DNA of 64,000 nt from Durusdinium trenchii (lineage: Eukaryota; Sar; Dinophyceae; Suessiales; Symbiodiniaceae): NCBI GenBank assembly GCA_963970005.1, contig CAXAMN010006513.1, forward strand, positions 38,530 through 102,529. Reading direction: 5' to 3'. A program made the translations under genes and the position numbers. Under the pieces are notes generated by a model that saw only the letters and a list, made by a program, of their open reading frames with translations, ran no database searches and had not been told where the DNA came from. Of this stretch, positions 46,401 to 58,029 are shown piece after piece. Position 1 is the first letter of the stretch, and each line of letters opens with the position of its first letter.

Positions 46401-47570
46401 GCTCAAAAAAGCATGAAAACCTTCCCTAACTTCTGCCACAACTGGACTTGTAAACTGAGGCGAAATGCATACCACAGGGCTCCAGGCGTTTCGCGAACCA
46501 CCGAACAACTTCTAAGAAGTTGTAGCCTGCAGCGGTATCCCGCACACTCAGAGATGAAGGAGAAGATAGATGCGCAGCCCAATCAAGGGTTGTGAAAGGC
46601 AACTCAGGATTCCTATGCGACAGGAAAAAAGAGATTGTCAGAGGCACGAAGAATGGGCATGCAACGACAAAAAGATTCTTGACCAAACCTTCACGCAGCT
46701 CGCAGCGGGCGCCACGCGTTCGTTGACACAGCAGCCCAGAACCTGTCTGTCTCATCCAATGAACCTCTGGGCCCCCTCAGGGGTGTCTAATGGTCAATAG
46801 CCAATAGCATTCAATAGCCCCTTAGAGGTGATTCGGGGCGTCCACTAACCACCCCTAACGGGTCTCTGGTATAAATCAATGGAATCAGGATGGCACCACG
46901 CCCATTCCTGCCGTGCCTCTGCCTCCGGCCATGGACTCGGACTTCACCGGCATGTCGATCCTGTTGCGCATTGCGCCGGCATCGATGTTTGGAGGTGATG
47001 GTGGTCATAGACCAGATTCTGGAGGGGTGCTGCCATGACACTTTCTTCCTGAAGTATGATGAACGAGTCAAACATGGAGCCTTTCAGTCTCGGGTTTGCA
47101 AAGCCCTCCGGTCAATTCCCAGCTATCCTCGCGTTCGGAACTTTATGCCACGATCTGCGGGCTCTTGTTGTACAACGAACAGGAACTTGTTTTTCAATAG
47201 GGGGTTGTTGCTCCCATCTTGCAACCTTCTGAGATCTTGTTTGCCCCAGTTTCACTGTTTGACTGCTGTCTGCAGTTCCCCACATGCCAGGCGTGTCGAC
47301 AATCTGAAGGCCGTAGGGCATCATGCTGGTCTGCACCGGTCGAAGCAGCGGATGGCGGATGGAGAAAGAAGTGCAATGACGGGGGAACTCCATGGTTTTC
47401 CCTTTTCCATCCTTTTTTATCAAGCAATCAAAAAATGGTCTCAAATCAGTCTCATCGGCCCGGCGGCCGCAGGCGAAAGCTCCGAACCGACGAAGATCCG
47501 CCTCGGGGAGCTTCAGCTTCTTTCGACGGAAGTGGCCCCAGAAGGGCTGTCCAAAGCGTTGCAACTCCTG
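43446..47570 (-). CDS. EHD/dynamin-superfamily GTPase, N-terminal P-loop exon not found
   Basis: Such GTPases bind membranes and remodel them using GTP. Exons in minus-strand order: 47570-about 47490, LQRFGQPFWGHFRRKKLKLP; 47330-47283, PYGLQIVDTPGM (G3 motif DTPG); 46528-46486, YNFLEVVRWFAKR; 46044-46014, DLILLLFDPD; 45778-45733, PGTTGESLDVLTRSM; 45592-45554, AGLDHKFVIILNK; 44961-44893, VDQLDSSVDFARAYGTLGWA; 44297-44264, DIPQIYTMYNA; about 43530-43446, AFRQKREEVVAEVLRARTRH. The order and motifs match EHD proteins (IDTPG, YDF..VVEWFAERVD, LLFDAHK, ..VLNKAD). The G4 motif NKxD is split, NK on one exon and VD on the next. Phases agree across 46014/45778, 45733/45592 and 45554/44961. Exons are only 31-85 nt. 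The GTP-binding P-loop should lie further 5', near or beyond 48 kb, and the far 3' end below 43.4 kb is uncertain. Confidence 0.82.
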
Positions 47571-49340
47571 GCAGAACGCAAGACCGGATTGGACCGGCGG
47601 AAGAGCGGCATGGAGATGGAGGAATTGGGTAAGGAAGGTAAGGAAAAGAAATCCAAGCACTGTCAGGAGAAACAAAACCATACAACCACCCCACCAGCAT
47701 CACGGCAGAAACATCATGCCAAGAAATCACCTCCATCACCACGGATATCCGAACACGCATGTGTCCCACCGCACGTTGGCCTCGCCAGTCCACCGAGCAC
47801 TCCTTAAAGGGTCGGTTCTCGGGGCAGCTGAGCAACGTCGGGCCATCTTCCACCTAAAGGGGCGGACGGACGTCGCCACGTTGCCACGGCGCCCTCTTCT
47901 CAGGACCGTTGTGGCGGGTGATTGTTTCTCCCCGGCGCCCTGAGAAAAGTGTGGCATTGTCAGGTTGTGACATGCTGTGTCATGCTTTTCTTGGAGTCTT
48001 TGGATGAACACCAGTGGCATCAGTTGGTAGAAGTCCTGCAGTGCAGAGTTTGGCATGCTTTCATGCCGCACGATGGCCCCGAGGGATCCTTGCGCATCAC
48101 AAAGCGCCTACAAGCACTGTTGCAGGGCCTTTCCTTCTCTGTCTGTGCTAAGTTTGGCAAAAAATCCCCTTAGGTATATATATCAGTATATTTCACGGGA
48201 CCCGAATCTGTGATCTTCTGGACTCTAGGATCCCATATGCTTCCCGAGCCCGATGTCACCAGCATTCATATCCCTGTTTCAAGCTTCACGCCCCCAGTGC
48301 CACGAGTCTTTCGGATACTCAAACTGTCGGGGACCAAACAAAAAGGGCTGGTGGAGGAGTACGTCGCTAACTCCACCGCCGACCGCGCCACTCCACACTC
48401 CGCAGATCACGCAGATCGCGCTTCGTCCGGAAAAATGGTCCGCCTCGTTGGTTGCGGGATGGCGCTGGAGCACCTCGAAATGATCTTGTGTGGAACACCT
48501 CTTCATGGCACTTGGTCTTTTGGGTCAATGGCTCTTGCTCCGCCAACAAGATCAAGGATCAATGGCTGGTCCTCTTCTTCTCAGGGTGTTCAATTTGGAG
48601 ACCCCAGCTTATGGACTGCTTGTGCGCCCCAAATGATTCTCACTCCTGCGCAGCTTGGATGCTTTCCAGTCAGCAGTTGCGGGCTCAAGAAAGAGTACCC
48701 CAAAATCCCCCATTGCCATTGTGAAACAAGAACGAGCCACACTCCCTGTATCGGAAGTTATCTGAACATCAGCTATTGGTTGAGGCGATCACGATTGTGT
48801 GAGAAACTCGGTGTCTATAGAAACATGTCAACCTGCACAGCCGCTCAAGCCCTTCTTTCGCACAGCCTCCCCCCCTCAGCTGTCCACCCAAACAGATTCT
48901 GCATCATTGGCAGTAGGATACACATCTGAAGGTTGGTCGAACACCGATTTGGGGGTTGGACCAAATGCCTGGCAAACAAGGATCTGACATGCTCGAAATC
49001 CCGATGATTCAGATTTAACCTTCGATTCGATAGCAAGTGCTCAAGGTTTGGTCCAAACCTCATGTGGTGTCGCGCCTCGATCCTCATTAAACCAAGACTG
49101 CTGAACTTATCAGACTGCAAATATGAGTTCCTACACCCCAAACTGTTGCTTCAATCCCCAACAGTTCAGAACTTCAGGCAACACAACCCTCGACCCAGGC
49201 CGCAGAAAGGCAACCATCAGAAGCGCAAGAAAGGCTGCTGCTCGGAAGTGGCTTGACAATGCTGGAACTGCAATTCCTGTTGCAGTCTCCACCTGGGCTG
49301 GAGCAGAAAGACGCTCACAGACTTGAATCACCCAAAGGCT

Positions 49341-49558
49341 CAAAGGTGCTAATAAACACTGGTTATCTCGGGTGCTGCAAGCCAGGTGGCTTTGTCTCAA
49401 CATGGTGTATGAGCACAAAGCCTTGCTTTTTACTGCAACATCCAGACCCAGCCACTGGGCCGCTCCACCCAAAACACCCTCGCCAAACCGTTTCCGACCC
49501 TTCAACGTCCCAAGCACAGAAGGGAAGCCTAACTTTTTTTCATCAGTTCAACCAGATC
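49341..49558. repeat. Dispersed repeat, young copy (pair with 63562-63812)
   Basis: It is nearly identical to the 63.6-kb copy, including GTGCTGCAAGCCAGGTGGCT, TCAACATGGTGTATGAGCAC and CACTGGGCCGCTCCACCC. This copy lacks two short segments (about 22 and 11 nt) present in the other. No ORF is shared in full length. It may be a short non-autonomous element. Confidence 0.9.
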
Positions 49559-49839
49559 TCGTGGCTTCAATGTTTGAAGCCCCAGATCGCTATGATCGCT
49601 GGGAGTCGGATCGACAAACTCAACAAGCCACTTGGATCGAAGGAGCCAAGTCTGGCGACCCAGAGGTTCAGTCTGAATTTCCGACAGAACGCAGGGGTCG
49701 AATTTCCTTCGGTTCTCCTCCAATTCTGTAGCTAAAAAATATTGGAAACACGTGGGATCAAACCCCAATGGCTCCAAGCGAAGCCAAGCGAAGCCAAGCG
49801 AAGCTGGAAACCGCAGCCCTTTTCCTGCGGGTCGAGCAA

Positions 49840-50010
49840 TCACTTCCCCGGAGGCTGCGCACGGAGGAACTTCAGCGCTTCAGCGTCGCACATGCCACGA
49901 ACACGTTGGTAGGTCTGCGGCGCATACTTGGTGAGGCGCACCTTCCAGCGTCCACATTCCACATCCTCGGAAAAGATCGTGAAACCGAAAAGGAAGAGGA
50001 GGAACTGAGA
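49840..50010 (-). CDS. Candidate coding exon, weak likeness to the start of a phosphatidylinositol phosphate kinase core
   Basis: The minus strand reads FTIFSEDVECGRWKVRLTKY, then APQTYQRVRGMCDAEALKFL. The pattern of a basic strand, then YAP-x-x-Y-x-x-V-R and a later SL/FL resembles the opening of PIP-kinase catalytic domains, where substrates are lipid head groups. No other kinase motif was found nearby, so the family call is tentative. The coding look is stronger than the name. Confidence 0.3.
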   Translation of the reverse strand, partial: SQFLLFLFGFTIFSEDVECGRWKVRLTKYAPQTYQRVRGMCDAEALKFLRAQPPGK

Positions 50011-50901
50011 GGTTGGGCCTCCCTATGCCCGCTATCCGGATTCTTTACTACTTCATACTATACTTCTATACTTCAAAAGACCTGCGGAATTTCTCCGGCC
50101 CTAAGATGCCCTTGGAAAGTGTCTCAAACTGGCACCTTTGGTGAAACCGGATGGGCCTCTGCAACCAGCTTGGTGGGCACACCCTTGGAGACGAACATGA
50201 TGTCAATAAACAGGGCGCACCTGGGATGCCTGCAGATTCCACAGGTGTTGCGATTTCCCACTAGACAGCATTTGGTTTATAGAATGTGCACTGCAATAGT
50301 CGGACTTAGAAGCAAACCACATTAGATGCACCCTACCATGGTACCTAGATTCCCTGGCCAAATTGTCTGCACGATCTTTTCCCCTCATCTCTCTCCAAGG
50401 CTCTAAGAAAAGCCCCGCTCTGAAGTGCCTCGTGGCCTTCTCCGCACGCGCTCCCGTGCCACCGCCAGCTGCACGCGCGAGTCCAGCACTGCCGTCTCGG
50501 GGGAGACGTGGCAACGGGTCTCCAACTGCTGTGGCCAGTGGTCTTGGCAGTGAATGCCTGGGCCGACCGGGCCGTCCGCCGAACACAGCGACGTATTGTC
50601 ATGCAGAGTGGTGAGTTAGGAGTGGTGAGTTAGGAGTCAGAGGTGGAAGATGGAGGGTCTGCCAAAATCCAAAGTAAACCAATTGAGGTCTAGGTGAGCT
50701 ACAAGATTTGGTTTGTGAAAGTAAGATCCATGAGAGTTGATCGAGAAGAGCTGCGGAAAAAATAGAAATGACTCCTCACTGATCTCCAGGGAATTATCCA
50801 TCTTGGAAGGCAATAGGCTGTTGGTGTTTTAAAGAGATTGGCAAAAGGGAAGGCTCACCAAACAACACCCAGCTACAGTAGGGTGAAACCAACGGACAAC
50901 C

Positions 50902-51267
50902 GCGTCCCACCACGTGCCAGTGGTCCGAGACTGCTCCAGTGGAGAATGTAAATCTCGACAGATTGAAGCTCGAGAGTGGTGGCACAGTGGTTAAATAAAT
51001 TGCATCCGGTCGTGCACGCACGATGGCGCTGTACTTGTAGCTCATGTTGGGCTCAAAGTCCTTAAAAACCGAGTCAAAGGCGATCTCTAAGCGCTTGCAT
51101 TGGGAATATGCACGCGCTTGGTCCCTTCGCTTGCTATAGCTGGGCTCCATCCCCAGCGAACAGTTGTGGTGTTTGGGAGGCTCATACTTTGGAGCCATGA
51201 AATCCATGTAGACCGGCTGCAGCAGCTTGGCACAGGGGCGGATCCTCGGTCGAATACCCGGAACCAC
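50902..51267 (-). CDS. Exon of an unidentified glycosyltransferase-like protein
   Basis: An open stretch of about 120 codons reads HNCSLGMEPSYSKRRDQARA, then QCKRLEIAFDSVFKDFE, YKYSAIVRARPDAIYL and SDHWHVVGRG. The pattern Q-x-x-R/C...E...YD-x-(V/I)-x-R-x-R-P-D followed by D-H-x-x-V is one I associate with a poorly described glycosyltransferase-like family abundant in algae. No classical DxD motif was confirmed. The exon probably ends near 50902, after GRG. Neighbouring exons were not identified. It lies in the minus-strand array between the GTPase and the metacaspase. Confidence 0.5.
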
Positions 51268-51729
51268 AGGCGATTCGTCTCGTCATGAGTTCGGCCATTG
51301 GCGAAGATCCACCACGGCTCGGAATGGGGACCTACCGGCTGCCCCGAAATAGACCTCCCTGGCAAAAGCCAGCCAGGTTCACTGGGTAACCAGGTATTTG
51401 CCCATTCTTCTCTCCAACAGCGTGGTTTCTGCACCCCAAGATTAAAGCACCCAAGAATGGTTTATGTGCATCTCTTATATATATATATAATATATATATA
51501 TATAGTGGTCTAAGTACCAAGACACTCCCTCTCAGGCAGCTCTCAGAGATGCTCTCGACTCTCAATACCTCTTATATACACCAAAAGAAACCTGTTGGAG
51601 GTCTTTCTTTCCTGTTAAACTCGATGCCACGGCTCTGTTCCTCCTGGTAGCTCCGCACAAACTTACCAGGTCGAGCGTCATCACCCAGCGACCTCGTCTG
51701 ACGAGACCGACGGTTCCGCAGCTTCCGAC

Positions 51730-51840
51730 GTAGTAGCGTCCTTGCTCCTAGTAGCGAGGCCAGGAGCCCCTAGTAGCTTCTTGCTCCTAATAGTACGGCC
51801 AGGAGCCCCTAGTAGCGTCCTTGCGGCTCCTAGTAGCCCC
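51730..51840. repeat. Copy of the CTACTA/GAGCAA dispersed repeat, reverse orientation
   Basis: GTAGCGTCCTTGCTCCTAGT, CAGGAGCCCCTAGTAGCTTC and CAGGAGCCCCTAGTAGCGTC are the reverse complement of the 36.1-kb tandem units. About 2.7 units are present. Confidence 0.8.
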
Positions 51841-52194
51841 TCAAAAGCTTGCTCCCCAAAACCCAAAAATCCTCTGGTGCCTCATCCGTTCCATCCATGA
51901 TCCTGATGGTCATCAAGTCAAGTGTTATAGAGATGACGGTCTTTCTTTGGAAGGCTCTGACCAGTGTGTGTCGGTTCTCTTTCTCTATTTGAGGCGAAAA
52001 ATGCTGCATTTGATGCGCTTAACTAACCCTATGGGCCTATGGGAAATGGTCTACAAAGCATGTCCAGCTGGGAAAAAAAAGAGCAAACTCTCGTACCGGG
52101 ATTCAAGCAAGAAAAACTCACAGAGTTGGCAAAAAGATTGGCAAAGTTGTTTCATCCAACCAGGTTGAGTTGTTTCAAAAACAACAAAAAACAC

Positions 52195-52707
52195 TCATCG
52201 ATTTGTGAAGAATGACACAAAGAGGAACACATCCAATTTCCAGCGCCGCTGCCCTGTCACAGGTGTGGCCAAACCATCCAGCAGCCTCGTCTTGATGTTG
52301 CTACAAACCACATTCCACAAGAGTGATCTGGCAGCTCCAACAATGATCACTGCAGCTCGCAAGGCATCAGCATCGTCCTTTCCATCCAACTTCCCAGTCA
52401 AAACCTTTCTCTCCTCCTTGACGCTCGGCACCTTCGACTTTGACACAACCTTCTTCACTTCCACCACCTTCGGCGCCTTCTCTTTCCAACCGCCTCGACG
52501 AACGGTGCGACCAACCCACGGCGTGCTCGTCACGGAGGCCGTCACGGAGGCCGCCGGCGGCTCGGACGTGGTGGACATCGTCGCGTGGCCGGGGCGGTCC
52601 AAATGGTCGTGGTCAGCATCGCCGTCGCGCCACGTCGCATTGGAGCTCGTCACTTTGAGTTTGTGGCGATCCCAGCGGGGTGCCAAGGCAAGAAGATAGA
52701 CCTTCAC
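52195..52707 (-). CDS. Hypothetical protein, single open frame of 170 codons
   Basis: The minus-strand frame has a Ser/Thr-rich region, a Lys/Val-rich stretch (KAPKVVEVKKVVSKSKVP), then a hydrophobic segment (ALRAAVIIVGAARSLLW), and stops at 52195. An equally long plus-strand frame overlaps it. I prefer the minus frame because it matches the array's strand and has balanced charged composition. No family was recognised. It could be one long 3'-terminal exon. Confidence 0.35.
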   Translation of the reverse strand: MKVYLLALAPRWDRHKLKVTSSNATWRDGDADHDHLDRPGHATMSTTSEPPAASVTASVTSTPWVGRTVRRGGWKEKAPKVVEVKKVVSKSKVPSVKEERKVLTGKLDGKDDADALRAAVIIVGAARSLLWNVVCSNIKTRLLDGLATPVTGQRRWKLDVFLFVSFFTNR

Positions 52708-52966
52708 CAGTTCAGTTGAAAGGCTTGGATCACAAAACGGGTATCTTGGAAGGCTATGGAAGGTTCAAATCGTCTCAACTGACACATGTTAAACTTTGAA
52801 GAAGAAAAAGATCAACTGGGCAAAAAACACCATGAATCCCTGAAGTACCGAAGACCTGAGTTCATTTCGTTTAGACACTTCCGTCGGGAACTTTGGACTG
52901 GTCCGAGTTTCGGAGCCTGCCAGGACAGCAGGAGCACAAAGCAGAGGACACTGGCACCATGAAATT

Positions 52967-53180
52967 TCATGTGCCGGCGATGGATTTGTACAGGGAATGG
53001 TCTGAAGAAAAAGAACAGTGGAATGTTCTCCCTCGTCGGGACATATCTCCATCTAGGCTACCAGGGTCAAAATGCCTTTGCCAATTGAAATCCAGCTGTT
53101 CTTGGTTCTCAGGCGCTGCAAGACGATCTATGGTCGTCCAGGATTTCAGTGGATACTCACTGAGAGACCCCGTTTGTACT
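52967..53180 (-). CDS. Candidate coding exon, unidentified
   Basis: The minus strand reads YPLKSWTTIDRLAAPENQEQ, then LDFNWQRHFDPGSLDGD, a coding-like composition. It lies downstream of the last recognised metacaspase exon (54270) on the same strand, and upstream of the frame at 52.7 kb. It could belong to either gene. Confidence 0.3.
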
Positions 53181-54269
53181 GCTCTTGTGCGAGGAGCTTT
53201 TGAGCTAATCAGATGAGGAGCCATGAGCTTACCGGTTTAGCTCTGAAGCTGACCTCGTTGTTTCACTTGCGAGCCAAAAGAACCCCCTGAGACATGCAGA
53301 TCGCGGCCACAACTCTAAGCATGCAGATAGTGGAGACATGCGAAGACCGATTGGTGACAGAACAAGCAGCCTGCCTGTGATTTCAGACAAGATTGCACAA
53401 AACCCAAAGGTGCTGTTAGAACCCCATATTGTCTTTGGCCAAGCTTGGATTTGCGAACATCAGCTCACCAACAGTCCTGAAACCGAAACGGAGTTTACAC
53501 CAGGGAACCAGGAACTGGGTCAGAATCGTCCTGAGACCTTGGGGCTGTTTGACCTCTGTTCTGGTCTGATTTGTGTCCTTGGTTGGGTACTTGGCTCGCT
53601 CCAAAAAGACTCTGTGGGGCCAGGCACCACGTTAAAGTCCTGAGGCACCAAAAAATACAGAGACCTCACCTGTTAGAATTTTGAATCTCATGTAAGTTTT
53701 TCTAAAAGGTGATCCTGACCTATATCACCATCTGATCACCTATTATATCCATAATATATATATATATATATGTATGTATGTATTCATTATTATGGCTCTC
53801 AGCTCTCACCCCACCAGAACCCACCAGAAAATCCACACCGCCTTTGGCCCAAACCCCGCCTCCCGCGGAGCTGCGCTGTGAGCTCTTTGGCCTCGAAGAG
53901 AATCTGCCCGCAAGAGGCTTGGACGCCCGCCTTCAGGATGGCACCTCCCAGGCGAGTTCCGCGGAACCCGGCGATGAGGGACCAGCACTGGGCGCGATGG
54001 AGCTGAAGGGGTGGTATGCCATAGACGGAGAGGTGGTCACATGTGGTCACCATGGTTTTGCCACAAGGAAGGGCGAGGATTCACCGTTCGAAGCGTTTCG
54101 AAGAAAGTCAGCTGATCGGAGCCAGCGGGGGAAGGTCAGAGGGGACGGAGGAAAAAGAAACCAAGCTGAAACAAACCATTGATGCCCCCCAGCCGCCCAA
54201 CCACGCCCTGAAATCGTTCTCCCTGTGTCTCGGGTGCTGTGCAGCCCAACTCCTTGGAGCTTGGAGGGT

Positions 54270-57200
54270 TGATCGGACCAAGGCACTCATGAAGATATAG
54301 GTGAAGACTCCACGTGCCTTGCACTCATCGATGGGGAGCTCCACACAGAACTGGTGGTTGGCACAAGCGTTGAAGAGAACCGCCTGATGCCGGCCGAACC
54401 CAATGAGATGAAACAAGGTTCCCAGTTTTGTGAGACGCCGTCAGATATGACAAATGTCTGACCAGGAAAGAACACAGAATGGGAAAATCGTTCAGGCTTG
54501 CTTGCCTGTCTTATCCGGTCTCAATGGTGGCAGAAGAAGGGGTATGCATGGCAAACCAACATCGGAGGTCCTCAACAAACCACCCGGACCCTCCAGCCTG
54601 ACGGGTGTTGCTTGTCTATCCATCTTCTCTTTTCATGATCCGCACATCAGACCTCCAAAGATTCCCTAATCAACCAACCACTTGACGATCCCTGACCCCA
54701 ATCCGGGATCCTTTGCAGTCCTGACTCCTGAGACCCTTCCAGCCTGACACCGGAGCAAGCTGAGGCCCATCGGCGAGGCCGTCTGCAGCTTCCAGTCCGG
54801 CAGCTCGAAGAACCTCGGCAGCACTGGGTGATGTCGGAGCTTCTCCTCGGGCCCGGGCGGGCGGGCGGCACGGTCCGTGGGTGGGTGGAAGTGAGGCAAA
54901 AAACGGATTTCGCGGGTGCCCCATCGCCCTTCAAAAACATCACATGTCCGATTCTGGTTGACTTGTTCATGCTGCGAAAAATGATGAAAAATTGGCTTGC
55001 AAGAGATTGACTTGCCTTTTTAGATCCCCATGGACTGTACGACTGTCCTCATGCCAGGTGGAGAGCACGGTCACTTGAACCCAAAATGGTCCAAGCATGC
55101 CCACCATGCTTGCATCTCATATCAGGGCATCATTCCAGAGTTCCCTGATGATTTTCCAGGTCAAATTCCTGAGAAGATTGAGTCGAATGCATGATGAAAG
55201 CCCATTGGGCAAGTGGGCCCAGTGGCGCATGACGGCATTGAATTAGAAAAAAGTCGCCATTAGACGGGAGTGGGAACCCATGTCGATTCCTGTCCCTGTT
55301 CGAAATTCTCACGGTATTCATCTGTGGGGTCAAGATCCACAATTAGCACAAAGTAGCCTCTGAGAAGGGGAAACGAAACCCTGTGATTTCCAATGCCCGG
55401 CCCACCCACGGAATCCACCACCCACCCTCCACTGTTGGTCAAATCTCGTAGTCCACGTGCCCTCTGGCCACAGCATGAAAGCGATGGTCACCCAAACGAT
55501 CCAGGGGATGTCCAGCATGGCAGCCGTCCACGATCATGGTGACTTGAACACCTAACAGCCAGTAACGCAGCGATCGCGCGCCCGGGTCGGGTGGTGAGTT
55601 GCGCTTTGGGGAGCTGAACCAAGCATGAAGTGAACTCCCTTAGAAGCTATATAGGTGCAATCCGGCCTTGTTGAATGGCATTGAGACTCCTAGGCACCTC
55701 TAAAGCACTGTATCTTCAGCCCCGGAACATTCCCCACTCGCTCGCACGCCATGTGGAACCCGTGCGCCTGAGGGCAGCGTGGCCAAGGCTTGATGAATCT
55801 CAAAGTCCCGAACCATCCGCGGGTTCTCCTCGCCGAGGAAAGGCGATGGCATCCCGTCTGGGTTCAGCCCCGGTGACCCGAAACGCGTTTCCGTCGGAAA
55901 TGAGCTCTGGAACCGCCCTGCAGGTTCGTTCCAAAATGATGTCCACATTAACATCCGTTATGCCTCACCCATTCGCAACGTCCGACTTTCACGCTGAAAA
56001 ATTCGCCCCTGGTGGGCAGGGGGAAGCAGCTCGGTATACGTTGCTCTGGCGGACGAAATGGACAACACCCCCGCCGACGGACGAGATACCGCTCAGAGTC
56101 GGAGAGGTTGTTTTTTGGACGATGCCAAAGGATGCGGGGAAACCCTGCCAGCATGTGTCCCTAGAAGTCCAAAGACTATATTTTGACCGACTGAAGTAAA
56201 GAAAATTCCCAGTGTATATATTATATACAGAAGAATTTCTATGCATTTCTAGCTGACCTTGAATCAGTCGCTAAAACACCCCTTCAATGTCCCAAGTTTC
56301 CAACAAAGCAACGGACGACCGGACGACCGAAACAGCCCAAATCCGCCTAACAGACAACCCTTTCAGTTCATGGCGTCTAAGTCTAAGGCCACACCTTGGA
56401 GAGGCTATGAATACTTTCTCTTCTCATCTCCTCTCCGAAAACCTCTCCAGCATGATTGTGGTGGCAAAATGGAAGCTGTTGTCCGCTTCAGCTTTCTGCT
56501 TTCTCCGAAGGTCTCAGGCTCTCATCTCTCTCCTTGCCATCTATGGCATCGGAGGGAACCAGCGCGCACTCGCAGAGACGACTCTCGGGAGTCTCCTGCG
56601 GAGGTGCACCAGCCCGGACGGGACCCCGCGCAAAACTGGCAATTTTGAGACATACATCTCGTCATAAGACATGTGCACACCATGACGGCATGTGCAAGAT
56701 TGTTGAAGCCAGCCCATCATATGGAGCAAGCTGTACAGGACTAATTAGACTAGAAAAAAATCAAAAAAACAAGGCATGTCTCCTGCACAGGGATCTGAGC
56801 GCCATGACCGCAGAAGATAAAGAAAAGCTGATCGCCTGGAGCACTCCGGGCCACCAGCCATGCCAAGCCTCGCAGCAGGTTCTCCCGCGTGGCGTTCAGG
56901 CTGTCCACTGGGACATTGGAGGCATCATCCGCCAGAAGGCGCATGTCCTTGTCCGTGAAGCCACATCTGGATTGAAAGAAGCGATACCTGACGAGGGTGT
57001 TGGAGAAACAAATGACTCAACAAAAAGACCCATGTCACTCGCATGACCCAAGCAGTCGCATGTGAGGGGCAGCCAAGGATGGCTGTTAGATGCTGTTATA
57101 TACGTGTTTTATCTTGCGATCAAATAGATCCACTTGAGGATGAAAACGATCCAACCTTCGGACCAGTCAAAAGCAAGATGGCCTCCCACAAAAAAGAAAC

Positions 57201-57681
57201 GAGGTAGAAACACCAGCAAGATGGCGCACCCTTGTAATCTACATGTTCAAGTCCTGGGGGTCCAAGAGCCATGTACGGATCGTGCCCTTTCTTCTGGCGC
57301 ACCACTGCATGGCATCAATGATCCCAGCACGGATCGTCCCAGGCTTCTGCGGGTAATCGCAGCCCACGATCAAGGCTCTCTTGGGTCCTGGACACTGCGA
57401 CGGACTCTGCGAAGTGCGGATAGCGGACAGGTCAAAACTTGGAGCCCAGTCCATGCCTTTGAGGTAGGTCAAGGTCGGTCTCCTGGTTTGGGACCCACGG
57501 CCATATGCACCCCCCCCCCAACACCTTGATTCCCCAAGCCATGTCCGATGTCATAGGGGCTCTTCAGAACGCCGCGTTCGCGCTGCCGCGCTTGGGCGCT
57601 TCCGGTGCGACGCGCTGTGGACTCGCCACCTGCTGGGCACTTGGGGTCCAGGAAGTCGATGCCGAAGGCCTCTGAGACCAC
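54270..57681 (-). CDS. Metacaspase (caspase-like cysteine peptidase)
   Basis: Metacaspases cleave after Arg/Lys and act in stress and cell death. Minus-strand exons: 57681-57526 (VVSEAFGIDFLDPKCPAGGE, pre-domain); about 57394-57290, KRALIVGCDYPQKPGTIRAG then DAMQWC; about 56950-56783, LLADDASN and FFIFCGHGAQIPVQ with catalytic His at 56804-56806; 56595-56538, CECALVPSDAID; about 55919-55768, DFEIHQALATLPSG; 55551-about 55496, VQVTMIVDGCHAGHPLD with catalytic Cys at 55520-55522; about 54850-54744, LPRFFELPDWKLQTASP; 54383-about 54270, VLFNACANHQFC and GVFTYIFMSAL. Phases agree at 56783/56595 and 55768/55551. The catalytic motif is DGCHAG where DxCHSG is usual; His and Cys are kept. The segment order matches a p20-like domain followed by the conserved C-terminal sheet. 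Upstream coiled-coil exons may be its N-terminus. Confidence 0.85.
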
Positions 57682-58029
57682 CTGGAGCGGGACGGATGGG
57701 AAGGATGGGCGATGGGGAAGGATTTTTCTTGATCTGTGATTCCTAAACTGGATCATATCGGGTTCTTCAAGTATACATGTATCATTCACTGTAGTTCACT
57801 GCTATTCACTTGTCAGGTCAGGTTGGCATTTGACAGAGCTGACATCATGACGCTTTCATCAGTCTCAAAGAGCTGGAACCACCACTCGACACTCGATTGC
57901 CTGGACTTTCAAAAAGCAGAGAGAGAGAGAGAGAAAGAATATCATGTATCATGAATAAATAAACTCTGAGAAAACCATGGAAAACCGAATGCTTCTGAGT
58001 TTGAAAACTCTCTGATGGACGTTCTATCT

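Noticed and set aside
46890..47807. Plus-strand open frame of 305 codons
   Set aside because: It overlaps the GTPase exons whose motifs (DTPG, FGQPFWGHF) are on the minus strand, so it is a shadow frame.
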